A DNA stretch of 64,000 nucleotides from an uncultured Pelagibacteraceae bacterium. GTDB lineage: Bacteria > Pseudomonadota > Alphaproteobacteria > Pelagibacterales > Pelagibacteraceae. The DNA lies in assembly GCA_902536385.1 (NCBI GenBank), contig CACAWY010000004.1, positions 1 through 64,000 on the forward strand, in the 5' to 3' direction. Position numbers and translations under genes: made by a program. Shown one piece after another: positions 38,832-48,100 of the stretch. Position 1 is the stretch's first letter. Each line of letters begins with the position of its first letter. Under the pieces are notes generated by a model, which saw only the letters and a program-made list of their open reading frames with translations, was not told where the DNA came from and did no database searches.

Positions 38832-39842
38832 ATGAAAACTCAAATATCATCACTGGAATCTTCCCATTTTCCAGTGATGCTGAGTGAAATTATCCAGTTT
38901 TCAACTCCAAATAAAGGTGGTGTTTACGTTGATTGTACTTTTGGTGGAGGAGGCTACTCTAAAGCATTACTTAAATTTAAAAGGGTTAAAGTTATAGGGG
39001 TCGACAGAGACAAGGCTGTTGAATCGATAGCAAAAAAATTTCAAAATAAATTTAAAAATAGATTTTCATTTTATAGAATTAAGTTTAGCCAAATAGATAC
39101 AATTATAAATTACGGTGTAGATACTTTTATTTTTGATCTAGGTCTTTCTTCAATACAGCTTCATGATTTTAAAAGAGGTTTTTCATTTAAATCTAAAGAT
39201 AATTTAGATATGTCAATGGGCCTTTCAGATTTATCAGCGCAAGAAGCAATTAACAATTTGAGTGAGAATCAATTAAAATTGATTATTAGAATATTAGGCG
39301 AAGAAAAAGAAGCATCTATAATAGCAAAAAATATTGTGAAAGCGAGATTAGAAAAAAAAATTACAAGAGTTGATGAACTAGTTAAGATAATTGAAAAAAG
39401 CAAAAAAAGAAATTTTTCTGCTAAGATAAACCCAAGTACAAAAACATTTCAAGCATTAAGAATATTCGTAAATAAAGAAATCTCTGAGCTTCTAAAAGGA
39501 ATTGTTAATGCTACTAAATTATTAAAACCTGGAGGAAAACTTTTAATAATCAGTTTTCACTCAATTGAAGATAAAATTGTAAAATATTTTTTTAGCAATT
39601 TTTCAAAAAATCGCTCAAAGCCCTCGAGATATCTACCTGACAGCACACAAGAAAACCTTTATTTATTTGAGAATTATAATAAAAAAATTTTCAAACCATC
39701 TTTGAATGAGATCAAAAAAAATAACCCATCAAGATCAGCAAAGTTGAGATTTGCAATAAGAAGTAAGGATAATTTCACTTATCCATCAGATCTTTTTAAA
39801 AAATTTAGCAAGTACTTAGATATCGAGGCTTTAAATGTTTAA
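38832..39842 (+). CDS. rsmH: 16S rRNA (cytosine(1402)-N4)-methyltransferase
   Basis: RsmH (MraW) methylates N4 of C1402 in the ribosomal P site. The 336-residue protein shows HFPVMLSEIIQF at the N-terminus and the SAM motif VDCTFGGGGYSKALL (about residues 33-47). It also has IFDLGLSSIQLHDFKRGFSF, DNLDMSMG, TFQALRIFVNKEISEL and LLIISFHSIEDKIVKYFF, and ends with PSRSAKLRFAIR. It normally follows mraZ directly; here ftsZ stands between them with an 18-base gap after ftsZ. The start of ftsL overlaps its last codons by eight bases. Confidence 0.97.
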   Translation: MKTQISSLESSHFPVMLSEIIQFSTPNKGGVYVDCTFGGGGYSKALLKFKRVKVIGVDRDKAVESIAKKFQNKFKNRFSFYRIKFSQIDTIINYGVDTFIFDLGLSSIQLHDFKRGFSFKSKDNLDMSMGLSDLSAQEAINNLSENQLKLIIRILGEEKEASIIAKNIVKARLEKKITRVDELVKIIEKSKKRNFSAKINPSTKTFQALRIFVNKEISELLKGIVNATKLLKPGGKLLIISFHSIEDKIVKYFFSNFSKNRSKPSRYLPDSTQENLYLFENYNKKIFKPSLNEIKKNNPSRSAKLRFAIRSKDNFTYPSDLFKKFSKYLDIEALNV

Positions 39843-40173
39843 ATTAAAAATTTTCATTTCAATAACAATTTTTTCATTTTTGTTAATAACTACATCGATA
39901 ATTAAAAATCAAACAAGAGAAATAGAAAAAAAGATAAACAATCTGAGTGAAAGTATATTTTACAAAGAAAGAGATATAAATGAGTCACAATTGGATTATT
40001 CATATTTAACTTCACCATCAATTATTGAACAAAAGATTAATGACCTAGGTCTTCACGATTATTCCCCAATGGAATATTCAAAGATTTTTTTAAATATTTC
40101 AAATTTTTTAAACTTGGAAAATAAATTTGTAATACAACAAAATCAAAATGCGCAAAACACGAAAAAAGAGTAA
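39835..40173 (+). CDS. ftsL: FtsL-like division protein
   Basis: This 112-residue bitopic protein fits FtsL, which joins FtsB and FtsQ in the complex that activates FtsW-FtsI. A single membrane helix is at about residues 4-22, followed by a coiled coil (IEKKINNLSESIFYKERDIN) and the short DYSYLTSPSIIEQKINDLGL segment typical of FtsL/DivIC C-termini. Position between rsmH and ftsI is the canonical ftsL slot. Primary sequence is poorly conserved in this family, so the call rests on architecture and order. It overlaps ftsI by 26 bases. Confidence 0.8.
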   Translation: MFKLKIFISITIFSFLLITTSIIKNQTREIEKKINNLSESIFYKERDINESQLDYSYLTSPSIIEQKINDLGLHDYSPMEYSKIFLNISNFLNLENKFVIQQNQNAQNTKKE

Positions 40174-41875
40174 AAATTTAAACTCAAATCAATCAAGTTT
40201 CTACTTTAATGATTATTTAGAAACAAATAAAAAAAGTAGGCTCTCAAAAAAAAATAATTTGATGCAAGATAGAATTTATTTGTTATTTTTTTTATTTTTT
40301 TCGTTAATTTTAATTTTTGGGATAAGGATCATCCATGTTTCCTTAAATAAATATGAAAATTTTTATCAAGACAATAAACCAAAAAAATTTACTTTATTAA
40401 GAAGAGACATCGTAGATAGAAATGGTGAATTAATATCAAGAAACATAAAATCTTTTCACGCAGCAGTTAACCCCAGGTATGTAAAAAATAAAGAAAATTT
40501 TTTGTTAAATTTACGTCTTATTTTTCCAAATTTAGCTATTAAAAATATAGAAAAGAAACTCAAGAGTAATAAATACTTTTATCTAAAAAAACGCATTAGC
40601 CAAATTGAAAAAGAAAAATTATGGAGTCTAGGTGAAAAAGGAGTCATTTTTGAACCATTTCAATCAAGAATTTATACTCATTCTAACTTATTCAGCCACA
40701 TTATCGGACAAGTCGATTACGACAATTTTGGAGTTTCAGGGGTAGAAAAATATTTCGATAAAGAATTAAAAAATAAAGCATTAATTGATTTGCCGCTATC
40801 TCTTACTTTGGAAACTAATATTCAACATTTAATTAACAATGAGTTAAGCAACGCACTATCAACTTTTGAAGCATCTGGAGGCGGTTCAGTTCTAATGAAT
40901 ATTGATAATGGAGAAATTTTATCTTTAGTTTCACTCCCAAACTTTGACATAAATGAAAGAGCAGATGTCAAAGATAACAAATATATCAATAAGATAACCA
41001 AGGGTGTCTATGAGTTAGGTTCAATCTTTAAAACTTTCACTATTGCTTTAGCTATAGATAACAATCTTGTAAAACCTGAAACAATTATTGAGAATATACC
41101 TAGATCAATAAAATGCTCAAAACACGAAATTGCAGATATAAAAGAATTTCCAAAAAATTTATCGGTAGAAGATATATTAATTAGATCATCAAATATTGGA
41201 ACATTACTAATTGCTAGACAGATTGGAGAAGAGAAGTTTAAGAAATTTATTCATGACGCTAATTTACTTAACAGCCCAAAGATTCAAATAGAAGAGGTTG
41301 GTAAACCAATAAACTTCAATTGGAATAAGTGTAAATTAGAAACTGTCTCTTTTGGTCACGGAATCACAACAACACCTTTACAAGCATTATCAGTATACGC
41401 TGCTCTATCAAATGGTGGAACAATTGTTGAGCCCAGCTTGATAAAAAACCTGGGTGGTAAAAAGACTAAAAGATTAATTTCAGAGAAAACAAGCAAAAAA
41501 ATTAATAATATATTAAGAAAAGTAGTAACAGAAAAATATGGGACAGCTAGTTTGGCAGATATATATGGTTTTAATGTAGCCGGAAAGACTGGAACTTCAC
41601 AAAATTATGGAAACGAAAACGAAAACCTAAATACGTTTATATCTATCTTTCCATTTGAAAAACCAAAATATGCATTACTAGTTATGTTAGAGAACCCTCA
41701 AGTAGCAAAAAACTTAATTTATGATTACAGGGGAATTAAAATTAAAGGCACTAGAAATGAGGCTGGATGGAATTCTGCATATGTGGCTGGCAAAATTATA
41801 AAAAAAATTGGACCAATTTTAGCCATAAAAAGTGAGGATTTTACAAATACTTATGTTGCTGAAAAATCTAATTAA
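40148..41875 (+). CDS. ftsI: Penicillin-binding protein FtsI (PBP3), septal transpeptidase
   Basis: FtsI cross-links septal peptidoglycan with FtsW. The 575-residue class B PBP has a lysine-rich cytoplasmic N-terminus, one membrane helix (about residues 43-60) and a pedestal domain starting LLRRDIVDRNGELISRNI. The transpeptidase domain has the catalytic GSIFKTF (SxxK), SSN in IRSSNIGTLLI and KTG in VAGKTGTSQNYG. Length and order are normal. The gene overlaps ftsL by 26 bases and the murE frame by up to 44 bases (23 bases from the likely murE ATG), suggesting tight translational coupling. Confidence 0.96.
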   Translation: MRKTRKKSKNLNSNQSSFYFNDYLETNKKSRLSKKNNLMQDRIYLLFFLFFSLILIFGIRIIHVSLNKYENFYQDNKPKKFTLLRRDIVDRNGELISRNIKSFHAAVNPRYVKNKENFLLNLRLIFPNLAIKNIEKKLKSNKYFYLKKRISQIEKEKLWSLGEKGVIFEPFQSRIYTHSNLFSHIIGQVDYDNFGVSGVEKYFDKELKNKALIDLPLSLTLETNIQHLINNELSNALSTFEASGGGSVLMNIDNGEILSLVSLPNFDINERADVKDNKYINKITKGVYELGSIFKTFTIALAIDNNLVKPETIIENIPRSIKCSKHEIADIKEFPKNLSVEDILIRSSNIGTLLIARQIGEEKFKKFIHDANLLNSPKIQIEEVGKPINFNWNKCKLETVSFGHGITTTPLQALSVYAALSNGGTIVEPSLIKNLGGKKTKRLISEKTSKKINNILRKVVTEKYGTASLADIYGFNVAGKTGTSQNYGNENENLNTFISIFPFEKPKYALLVMLENPQVAKNLIYDYRGIKIKGTRNEAGWNSAYVAGKIIKKIGPILAIKSEDFTNTYVAEKSN

Positions 41876-44615
41876 AAACCTTCCTGCAAAAAAAAAAAAT
41901 ATTATCATCAAAGGTTTATCTAACAGCAGTAAGAAAATAAAAAAAGGATTTATTTTTTTTGCAATTAAAGGCCGAAATTTTAATGGAGAAAAATATATAG
42001 ACGAAGCAATAAAAAAGGGCGCATCAATAGTTATATGTTCTAAAAATTGTTCGTATAACCAAAAAAAAATTACAATTATAAAAACATCAGATATCAGAAA
42101 TCTGATGAGTGAAATTTCATCAAAATTTTATAATTTAAAACCAAAAAATATTATAGCTGTTACAGGCACCAATGGAAAAACTTCAGTAGCAGATTTATTT
42201 TATCAAATTTTAAGTATTAATAAAATTCCAGTATCATCAATTGGAACATTAGGATTTAAATTTAAAAATAAAGTTTTTAATTCTCAGTTAACTACCCCCG
42301 ATACTATTTTATTACATCAGAAACTTGAAAAAATTAAAAAAAAAAATATAGACAATGTTATAATTGAAGTTTCTAGTCACGGACTTCAACAAAAAAGAGT
42401 TAATCATTTAAATTTAAAAGCAGCTATATTTACAAATTTTAGTCAAGATCATTTAGATTTTCATAAAACAATGAAATCATATTTTAAGGCAAAAATGTTA
42501 TTATTTAAAAACATTTTATCCAGAAAAAAAAAAGTAATATCTGACAAATCTTTAAAAGAATTTAAAACTATTAATAAGATTATAAAAAAAAGACAATTAA
42601 GATTTATTGATATAGGTCTAATAAAAGAAAAAATTAAAAAGCAAAAATATTTAAGATTAAATGAATTTCAAATTAAAAATTTATCTATGGCGATCTTAGC
42701 CGCTAAGCTTTGCAATCTTAAAGAAAAACAAATTTTTAATAAATTACATAAAATTAAAGATGTAAGTGGAAGGCTTGAATTAGTAAGAACTTTTCCAAAC
42801 AATATAAAAGTATATGTAGATTTTGCTCATTCGCCTGATGCGCTTTTAAAATCTATTAAATCATTAAAAAAATTAAATGGTGAAAATATTTCTTTAGTCT
42901 TTGGTTGTGGTGGAGATCGAGATTTTACGAAAAGACCTATTATGGGCAAAATAGCAAGTCATGAATGTAAAAAAATTTATGTTACAGACGATAACCCCAG
43001 AAAAGAAAATCCAGATAAGATAAGAAAAGACATAACAAAAAATATAAAAAATGAAAATTGTTTTAATATTGGAAATAGAACAAAGGCAATTAAAAATGCA
43101 ATCCAGAAGGCTGAACCAAATGAAGTTATCTTAATAGCAGGAAAAGGTCATGAGACAAAACAAATTTACAAAAATAAAATTATATCAATTTCAGACAAAC
43201 AAATTGTTAAAAAAATAAAATTTAAATCAAAAAAAATTTCACTTAAAGAACAAAACTTTCTAGAAAATATCGATATTGTTAAAAAAATTAACAGTGATCT
43301 CAAAGTTAAAAATTTTCATGGTCTTGCAATTGACTCTAGATTGGTAAAAAAAGATAACTTATTCCTCACAATAAGAGGAAAAAATAATGATGGCGTTAAA
43401 TTTATAAATTCAGCAGTCAAAAAAGGGGCTAAGCATATATTAACATCGAAAAAAGTAAGCAAATATAAAAGCAAAATTATAAAAGTTGGTAATGAGATAA
43501 ATTTTTTAAATTGTTTTGCAAAAAAAAAGAGAGAGAGAACTAAAGCAAAAATTTTTGCGATAACCGGAAGTGCTGGAAAAACTTCTCTTAAAAATTTAAT
43601 AAAAGATTTGTTACAAAATTATGGAAATACGCTTTGCTCCCCAAAGTCATACAATAATCATTTTGGTGTACCATTAAGTCTTTCACAATTGAAGTTAAAT
43701 CATGAGTATGGTGTTTTTGAAATTGGAATGAGCAAAGCAGGAGAAATCAAGTCCCTGTCAAAATTTGTAAAACCAGAAATAGGAATAATTACTAATATAG
43801 GAGAGGCTCATATTGAAAATTTTAAAAATTTAAAAGGTATAGCTAAGGCTAAAGGTGAAATAATTGATAATATAAAAAAAAATGGCACTATAATTTTAAA
43901 TAGAGATGATAAATTTTTTGATTATTTAAACAAAAGGGCTAAATCGAAAAATTTAAATGTAGTATCCTTTGGATTAAGTAAAAAATCTCATTATTATCCT
44001 TTATCTATTTCAAAAAATAAAAAAAGTAATAATGTTACAGTAAAAGCTAAAAGCAAAACTATAAAATTAGAAATAAAGAACGTTAATATTTATAATATTT
44101 TATCATCTTTAGCTTTGTTAAATGAATTAAATTTAAACTTAAGTAAAGCATTCAAAACTTATAAAACCTTCGAACCCTCAGATGGAAGAGGTAAAATACA
44201 CAAAATAAAAAGATATAACAAAAATTTTAAATTGATTGATGAAAGTTATAACGCTAATCCACTCTCTGTAAGAAGTGCCATAAATAACTTTGATTCTTTA
44301 AAAAAACAAAATTTTAAGAAGTATTTATTACTTGGGGATATGCTTGAATTAGGTAAAAAATCTGAAATGCTCCATCAGCAATTATCAAAAGTTATTAACA
44401 ATTCTGATATAGATAAAGTATTTATTAAAGGTAAAAAAGCTCTCACTACTTACAAGAATATTCTCAAAGCAAAGAGAGGGAATATTTTTCAACAGGAAGA
44501 AGATGTAGATTTTACTTTAAATAACATTATAGCTAATAATGACTACCTTATGATTAAAGGATCAAATGCAACAGGATTAAACACGCTGAGTAGAAAAATG
44601 ATTAGAGGACAATAA
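41853..44615 (+). CDS. Fused MurE-MurF: UDP-MurNAc-tripeptide synthetase and UDP-MurNAc-pentapeptide synthetase
   Basis: One uninterrupted frame encodes two Mur ligases, about 920 residues from the ATG at 41853 (a GTG at 41832 is also possible). The MurE half (to about 43235) has the ATP loop VTGTNGKTSVADLF, TTPDTILLH, EVSSHGLQQKRV, the DNPR motif of meso-diaminopimelate-adding enzymes, and AGKGHETKQIY. The MurF half has IDSRLVKKDNLFLTIRG, ITGSAGKTSLKNLI, YNNHFGVPLSLSQL, IGEAHIENF and DESYNANPLSVRSA. The two enzymes add meso-DAP and then D-Ala-D-Ala to the peptide stem. No ATG lies at the junction, so a separate MurF start is unlikely. mraY starts directly after the stop. Confidence 0.93.
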   Translation: MLLKNLIKNLPAKKKNIIIKGLSNSSKKIKKGFIFFAIKGRNFNGEKYIDEAIKKGASIVICSKNCSYNQKKITIIKTSDIRNLMSEISSKFYNLKPKNIIAVTGTNGKTSVADLFYQILSINKIPVSSIGTLGFKFKNKVFNSQLTTPDTILLHQKLEKIKKKNIDNVIIEVSSHGLQQKRVNHLNLKAAIFTNFSQDHLDFHKTMKSYFKAKMLLFKNILSRKKKVISDKSLKEFKTINKIIKKRQLRFIDIGLIKEKIKKQKYLRLNEFQIKNLSMAILAAKLCNLKEKQIFNKLHKIKDVSGRLELVRTFPNNIKVYVDFAHSPDALLKSIKSLKKLNGENISLVFGCGGDRDFTKRPIMGKIASHECKKIYVTDDNPRKENPDKIRKDITKNIKNENCFNIGNRTKAIKNAIQKAEPNEVILIAGKGHETKQIYKNKIISISDKQIVKKIKFKSKKISLKEQNFLENIDIVKKINSDLKVKNFHGLAIDSRLVKKDNLFLTIRGKNNDGVKFINSAVKKGAKHILTSKKVSKYKSKIIKVGNEINFLNCFAKKKRERTKAKIFAITGSAGKTSLKNLIKDLLQNYGNTLCSPKSYNNHFGVPLSLSQLKLNHEYGVFEIGMSKAGEIKSLSKFVKPEIGIITNIGEAHIENFKNLKGIAKAKGEIIDNIKKNGTIILNRDDKFFDYLNKRAKSKNLNVVSFGLSKKSHYYPLSISKNKKSNNVTVKAKSKTIKLEIKNVNIYNILSSLALLNELNLNLSKAFKTYKTFEPSDGRGKIHKIKRYNKNFKLIDESYNANPLSVRSAINNFDSLKKQNFKKYLLLGDMLELGKKSEMLHQQLSKVINNSDIDKVFIKGKKALTTYKNILKAKRGNIFQQEEDVDFTLNNIIANNDYLMIKGSNATGLNTLSRKMIRGQ

Positions 44616-45701
44616 ATGTTATTTCAATTTTTTACATCATTAGTCGATCAATATTCTTTTTTTAACGTATTTAAATACTTAACTTTTAGGACCGGATTAT
44701 CGGTAATGACATCATTGATAATAGTTTTTATAATAGGAGCTCCTTTAATTAAAATTTTTTCTGAAAAAATGATAACAGGGCCAATTAGACAAGATGGACC
44801 CATCGATCATATAGTAAAAAAATCGGGTACTCCGACAATGGGAGGAGTAATTATAATTATTGGGATTATTGCGAGCACACTGTTATGGGCAGATTTAACT
44901 AATATATATGTTTGGACCTTAATATTTGTATCATTAAGCTTAGGCGCCTTAGGTCTCACTGATGATATTCTAAAAATAAAACTTAAGAATTCGAGCGGTT
45001 TAAAATCCAAATATAAGTTCTTAGGGCAGTTATTAATAAGCTCAATAGCTTTAATAATATTAATTAAATATTCTAATCACAAATATCTTTACGATCTTTA
45101 TTTTCCATTTTTTAAAAATTTAATTTTACATATGGGTCTTTTTTTTATTCCATTTGCTTTATTTGTAATTATTGGAGCATCAAATGCTGTAAATTTAACT
45201 GACGGGCTTGATGGTCTTGCTACAGTTCCTGTAATGTTAGTAGCCTTATCCTTCACTTTAATTTCTTATGTTGTAGGAAATACAATTTTTTCTGAATATC
45301 TTCAAATACAATATATCCCTGATGTTGGTGAGCTTTCAATAGTTTGTGGATCGATCGTTGGAGCCTGTCTGGGTTTTTTATGGTACAACGCGCCTCCTGC
45401 AAAAATTTTTATGGGAGACACAGGTTCACTTTCATTAGGCGGCTCCTTAGCAGCTATTGCTATTATTGTTAAACATGAAATCGTACTAGCTATTATTGGA
45501 GGATTATTCGTTTTGGAAACTGTTTCAGTTATTATTCAAGTAATATCTTTTAAAATAACAGGAAAAAGAATATTTAAAATGGCGCCTATACATCACCACT
45601 TTGAAAAAAAAGGATGGGCTGAGTCAACAATAGTTATTCGTTTTTGGATTATTGCCATTATCCTTGCTTTGATAGGATTAGCGACTTTAAAACTTAGGTA
45701 A
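44616..45701 (+). CDS. mraY: Phospho-N-acetylmuramoyl-pentapeptide transferase
   Basis: MraY makes lipid I by moving phospho-MurNAc-pentapeptide to undecaprenyl phosphate in the inner membrane. The 361-residue protein has about ten helices with signature loops: GPIRQDGPIDHIVKKSGTPT, LTDDILKIKLKNSSGL (the aspartate pair), NAVNLTDGLDGLAT, FMGDTGSLSLGGSL and the histidine motif PIHHHFEKKGW. It follows the fused murE-murF stop without a gap and precedes murD by three bases. Confidence 0.98.
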   Translation: MLFQFFTSLVDQYSFFNVFKYLTFRTGLSVMTSLIIVFIIGAPLIKIFSEKMITGPIRQDGPIDHIVKKSGTPTMGGVIIIIGIIASTLLWADLTNIYVWTLIFVSLSLGALGLTDDILKIKLKNSSGLKSKYKFLGQLLISSIALIILIKYSNHKYLYDLYFPFFKNLILHMGLFFIPFALFVIIGASNAVNLTDGLDGLATVPVMLVALSFTLISYVVGNTIFSEYLQIQYIPDVGELSIVCGSIVGACLGFLWYNAPPAKIFMGDTGSLSLGGSLAAIAIIVKHEIVLAIIGGLFVLETVSVIIQVISFKITGKRIFKMAPIHHHFEKKGWAESTIVIRFWIIAIILALIGLATLKLR

Positions 45702-45704
45702 CAG

Positions 45705-46991
45705 ATGGTATCTGGTAAAAATTTTCAAGAGCTATCTTTTTTAGTTTATGGATTAGGTTTAACTGGTCAATCAGTAGTAAAGTTTTTTAAAAGAAACAAA
45801 ATTAAAAATTATAAGGTTTGGGATGACACAAAAAAAAATCTTTATAAGAAAAAAAGACCGATAAATTTAAACAAGACTTTGAAAGAAATTAATTATATAG
45901 TTTTAAGCCCAGGAGTTAGTTTAAAAAAAACAATTAATAGAAATAAATTAAATAAACATAAAAAAAAAATTATTACTGATATTGATTTAATTTTTTTATT
46001 TAAAAAATTTTCAAAAACAATTGTAGTTACTGGAACTAATGGAAAATCAACTACCTGTAAAATTTTAAGCCATGTTCTTCAAAAAAATGGATATAAATGT
46101 TTATTAGGTGGTAATATCGGAACACCTGTTTTAGACCTAGATATAAAAAGCAACAATTACTTAGTTATCGAGGCATCGTCTTTTCAACTTGCTCACTCAA
46201 AATTTATAAAACCTGATTATGCATTTTTATTAAATATTTCTAATGACCACTTAGATTGGCACGGTAACATGGAACACTACATAAATTCAAAATTTAAAAT
46301 TTTTAAAAATCAAAGAAAAGACCAATATGCCTTTTTAAACAAAAAATTTAAAAATGTCTTTAATAAGAAAAATTGTCTTGGAAAATTAATAATTCCTAAT
46401 CTCAAAAGTTATAAAAAGATCAAATTTAAGAATAAAAATTCTTATTTAAGTTTTGATATCAACGATGAAAATATGTCATATGTTTACTCATTTATAAAAG
46501 AACTTAAAATAAGTGATAAATCTTTTTTTAATTCATTAAAAACTTTTGTGGGTTTATCACATAGGTATGAAATTTTTCTCAAAAAAAAGAATTATATTTT
46601 TATTAACGACTCCAAGGCAACAACTTTTCAAGCAACAAAATTTGCTTTGGAAAATAGCAATAATATTTTTTGGATATTAGGTGGTCTACCAAAAAAAAAT
46701 GACAAGATAAATATAAAAAAATTAAAAAATAAAATAATAAAAACTTATATAATAGGTTCAAACGTCAATTTTTTTAAAAAACAATTAAAAAATAAGATTG
46801 AATATGAGGTTACACATAACCTTAAAAACTCAATATTAAAAATTTTAAAAGATATTAAAATATTTAAGAGACAAAATTACAATATATTACTAAGTCCGGC
46901 TTCAGCATCTTATGATCAATTCTTAAATTTTGAAAAAAGAGGAGAACAATTTAAAAAATTATCTTTATTCTATGCAAGGAAATACATTTAG
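45705..46991 (+). CDS. murD: UDP-N-acetylmuramoylalanine-D-glutamate ligase
   Basis: MurD adds D-glutamate to UDP-MurNAc-L-alanine. The 428-residue protein has an N-terminal Rossmann-like domain (FLVYGLGLTGQSVVKFF), LSPGVSL, the ATP-binding VTGTNGKSTTCKIL (about residues 105-118), GGNIGTPVLDL, EASSFQLAHS and NISNDHLDWHG. HRYEIFLKKKNYIFINDSKATT, with the conserved His and Asn-Asp-Ser-Lys, opens the C-terminal domain. The lysine-rich central region is poorly conserved. The last 20 bases overlap ftsW. Confidence 0.97.
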   Translation: MVSGKNFQELSFLVYGLGLTGQSVVKFFKRNKIKNYKVWDDTKKNLYKKKRPINLNKTLKEINYIVLSPGVSLKKTINRNKLNKHKKKIITDIDLIFLFKKFSKTIVVTGTNGKSTTCKILSHVLQKNGYKCLLGGNIGTPVLDLDIKSNNYLVIEASSFQLAHSKFIKPDYAFLLNISNDHLDWHGNMEHYINSKFKIFKNQRKDQYAFLNKKFKNVFNKKNCLGKLIIPNLKSYKKIKFKNKNSYLSFDINDENMSYVYSFIKELKISDKSFFNSLKTFVGLSHRYEIFLKKKNYIFINDSKATTFQATKFALENSNNIFWILGGLPKKNDKINIKKLKNKIIKTYIIGSNVNFFKKQLKNKIEYEVTHNLKNSILKILKDIKIFKRQNYNILLSPASASYDQFLNFEKRGEQFKKLSLFYARKYI

Positions 46992-48100
46992 ATTAAAATT
47001 CATAAATTACTGGCGAAATATAGATAGAAAAATATTTATAAGTTTTATAGTATTATTTTTGTTGGGACTTTTTTTCTCATTTTCATCAACATCATCTCTA
47101 GCAGGTGAAAGATTAAATAAAGATTATTATTTTTTTTTTTCAAAACATTTAATATTTACTTTTTTTGCTCTAGTAATAATGATACTGATCTCCTTTTTAG
47201 AGACCCAGTTATTAAAAAGGTTTATAGTGCCATTTTTTGCTCTTTCTTTTATTTTTTTAGCTTTAGTTCCTTTTTTTGGTATCGAGGTGAAAGGCGCTAC
47301 AAGATGGTTAGATTTTCATTTTTTTAGATTACAACCAATTGAACTCTTAAAACCTTTTTTTATTTTGATTACAGTAAAAATAGTAACTTTAGAAAAATTC
47401 AAAAATTCTCAAATCAAATATGTTTTGAGCTTTTTATTATTGTCATCAGTAATAATCCTTTTAATTGATCAGCCTGATCTGGGCCAATCTATACTATTAA
47501 TTGGAAGTTGGGTAGTTGTTGTTTTTATTTCAGGTGTGAGTTTATTTTATATAATTGCTTTTTTTTCAATTTTTTTTATTTCAATAAGTTCACTATTATT
47601 TTTGATGCCAGAAAAATTCGGATATATAATAAACAGATTGATCTCATTCATTGATCCAAGTAAGGGAGATAAATTTCAATCATCATCAGCCTTAGATGCA
47701 ATAAAACTTGGAGGTTTAACCGGACAAGGAATGGGAGAGGGAGTTTTAAAAGATAGCGTTCCTGAAGCCCATACAGATTATATTATTGCAATAATTTCTG
47801 AAGAATACGGTTCAATTATCTCAATAACAATAATTTCACTATTTTTATTTATATCATTTAGAATAATTAAAAATTGCATTAATCAAGAAGATCGAATGGT
47901 TAAAATATCTTTATGTGGTCTTGCAACTCTACTTATATTTCAAACATTTATTCATGTTGGAGTTAACACAAGTTTAATTCCAACAACCGGAATGACATTG
48001 CCATTTTTTGAGCTATGGAGGATCTTCTTTAATTGGAAGCGCAATTTTAGCAGGTGTAATTTTAAATTATACAAAAAATAGAACTTATTTGTATGAGTAA
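46972..48100 (+). CDS. ftsW: Lipid II polymerase/flippase-family FtsW, frameshifted near the 3' end
   Basis: FtsW is the SEDS glycosyltransferase that polymerises lipid II at the septum. From ATG 46972 the frame encodes normal SEDS features: about ten helices, GATRWLDFHFFRLQPIELLK, DQPDLGQSILLIGSW, GQGMGEGVLK and PEAHTDYIIAIISEEYGS. After TTGMTLPF the frame as given turns into non-family sequence and stops at 48081. Dropping one T from the six-T run at 48004-48009 restores LPFLSYGGSSLIGS and a helix, and moves the stop to 48098-48100, which overlaps the murG start as ATGAGTAA. The coordinates given assume that correction. It may be a base-call error, a recent mutation or slippage. Confidence 0.88.
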
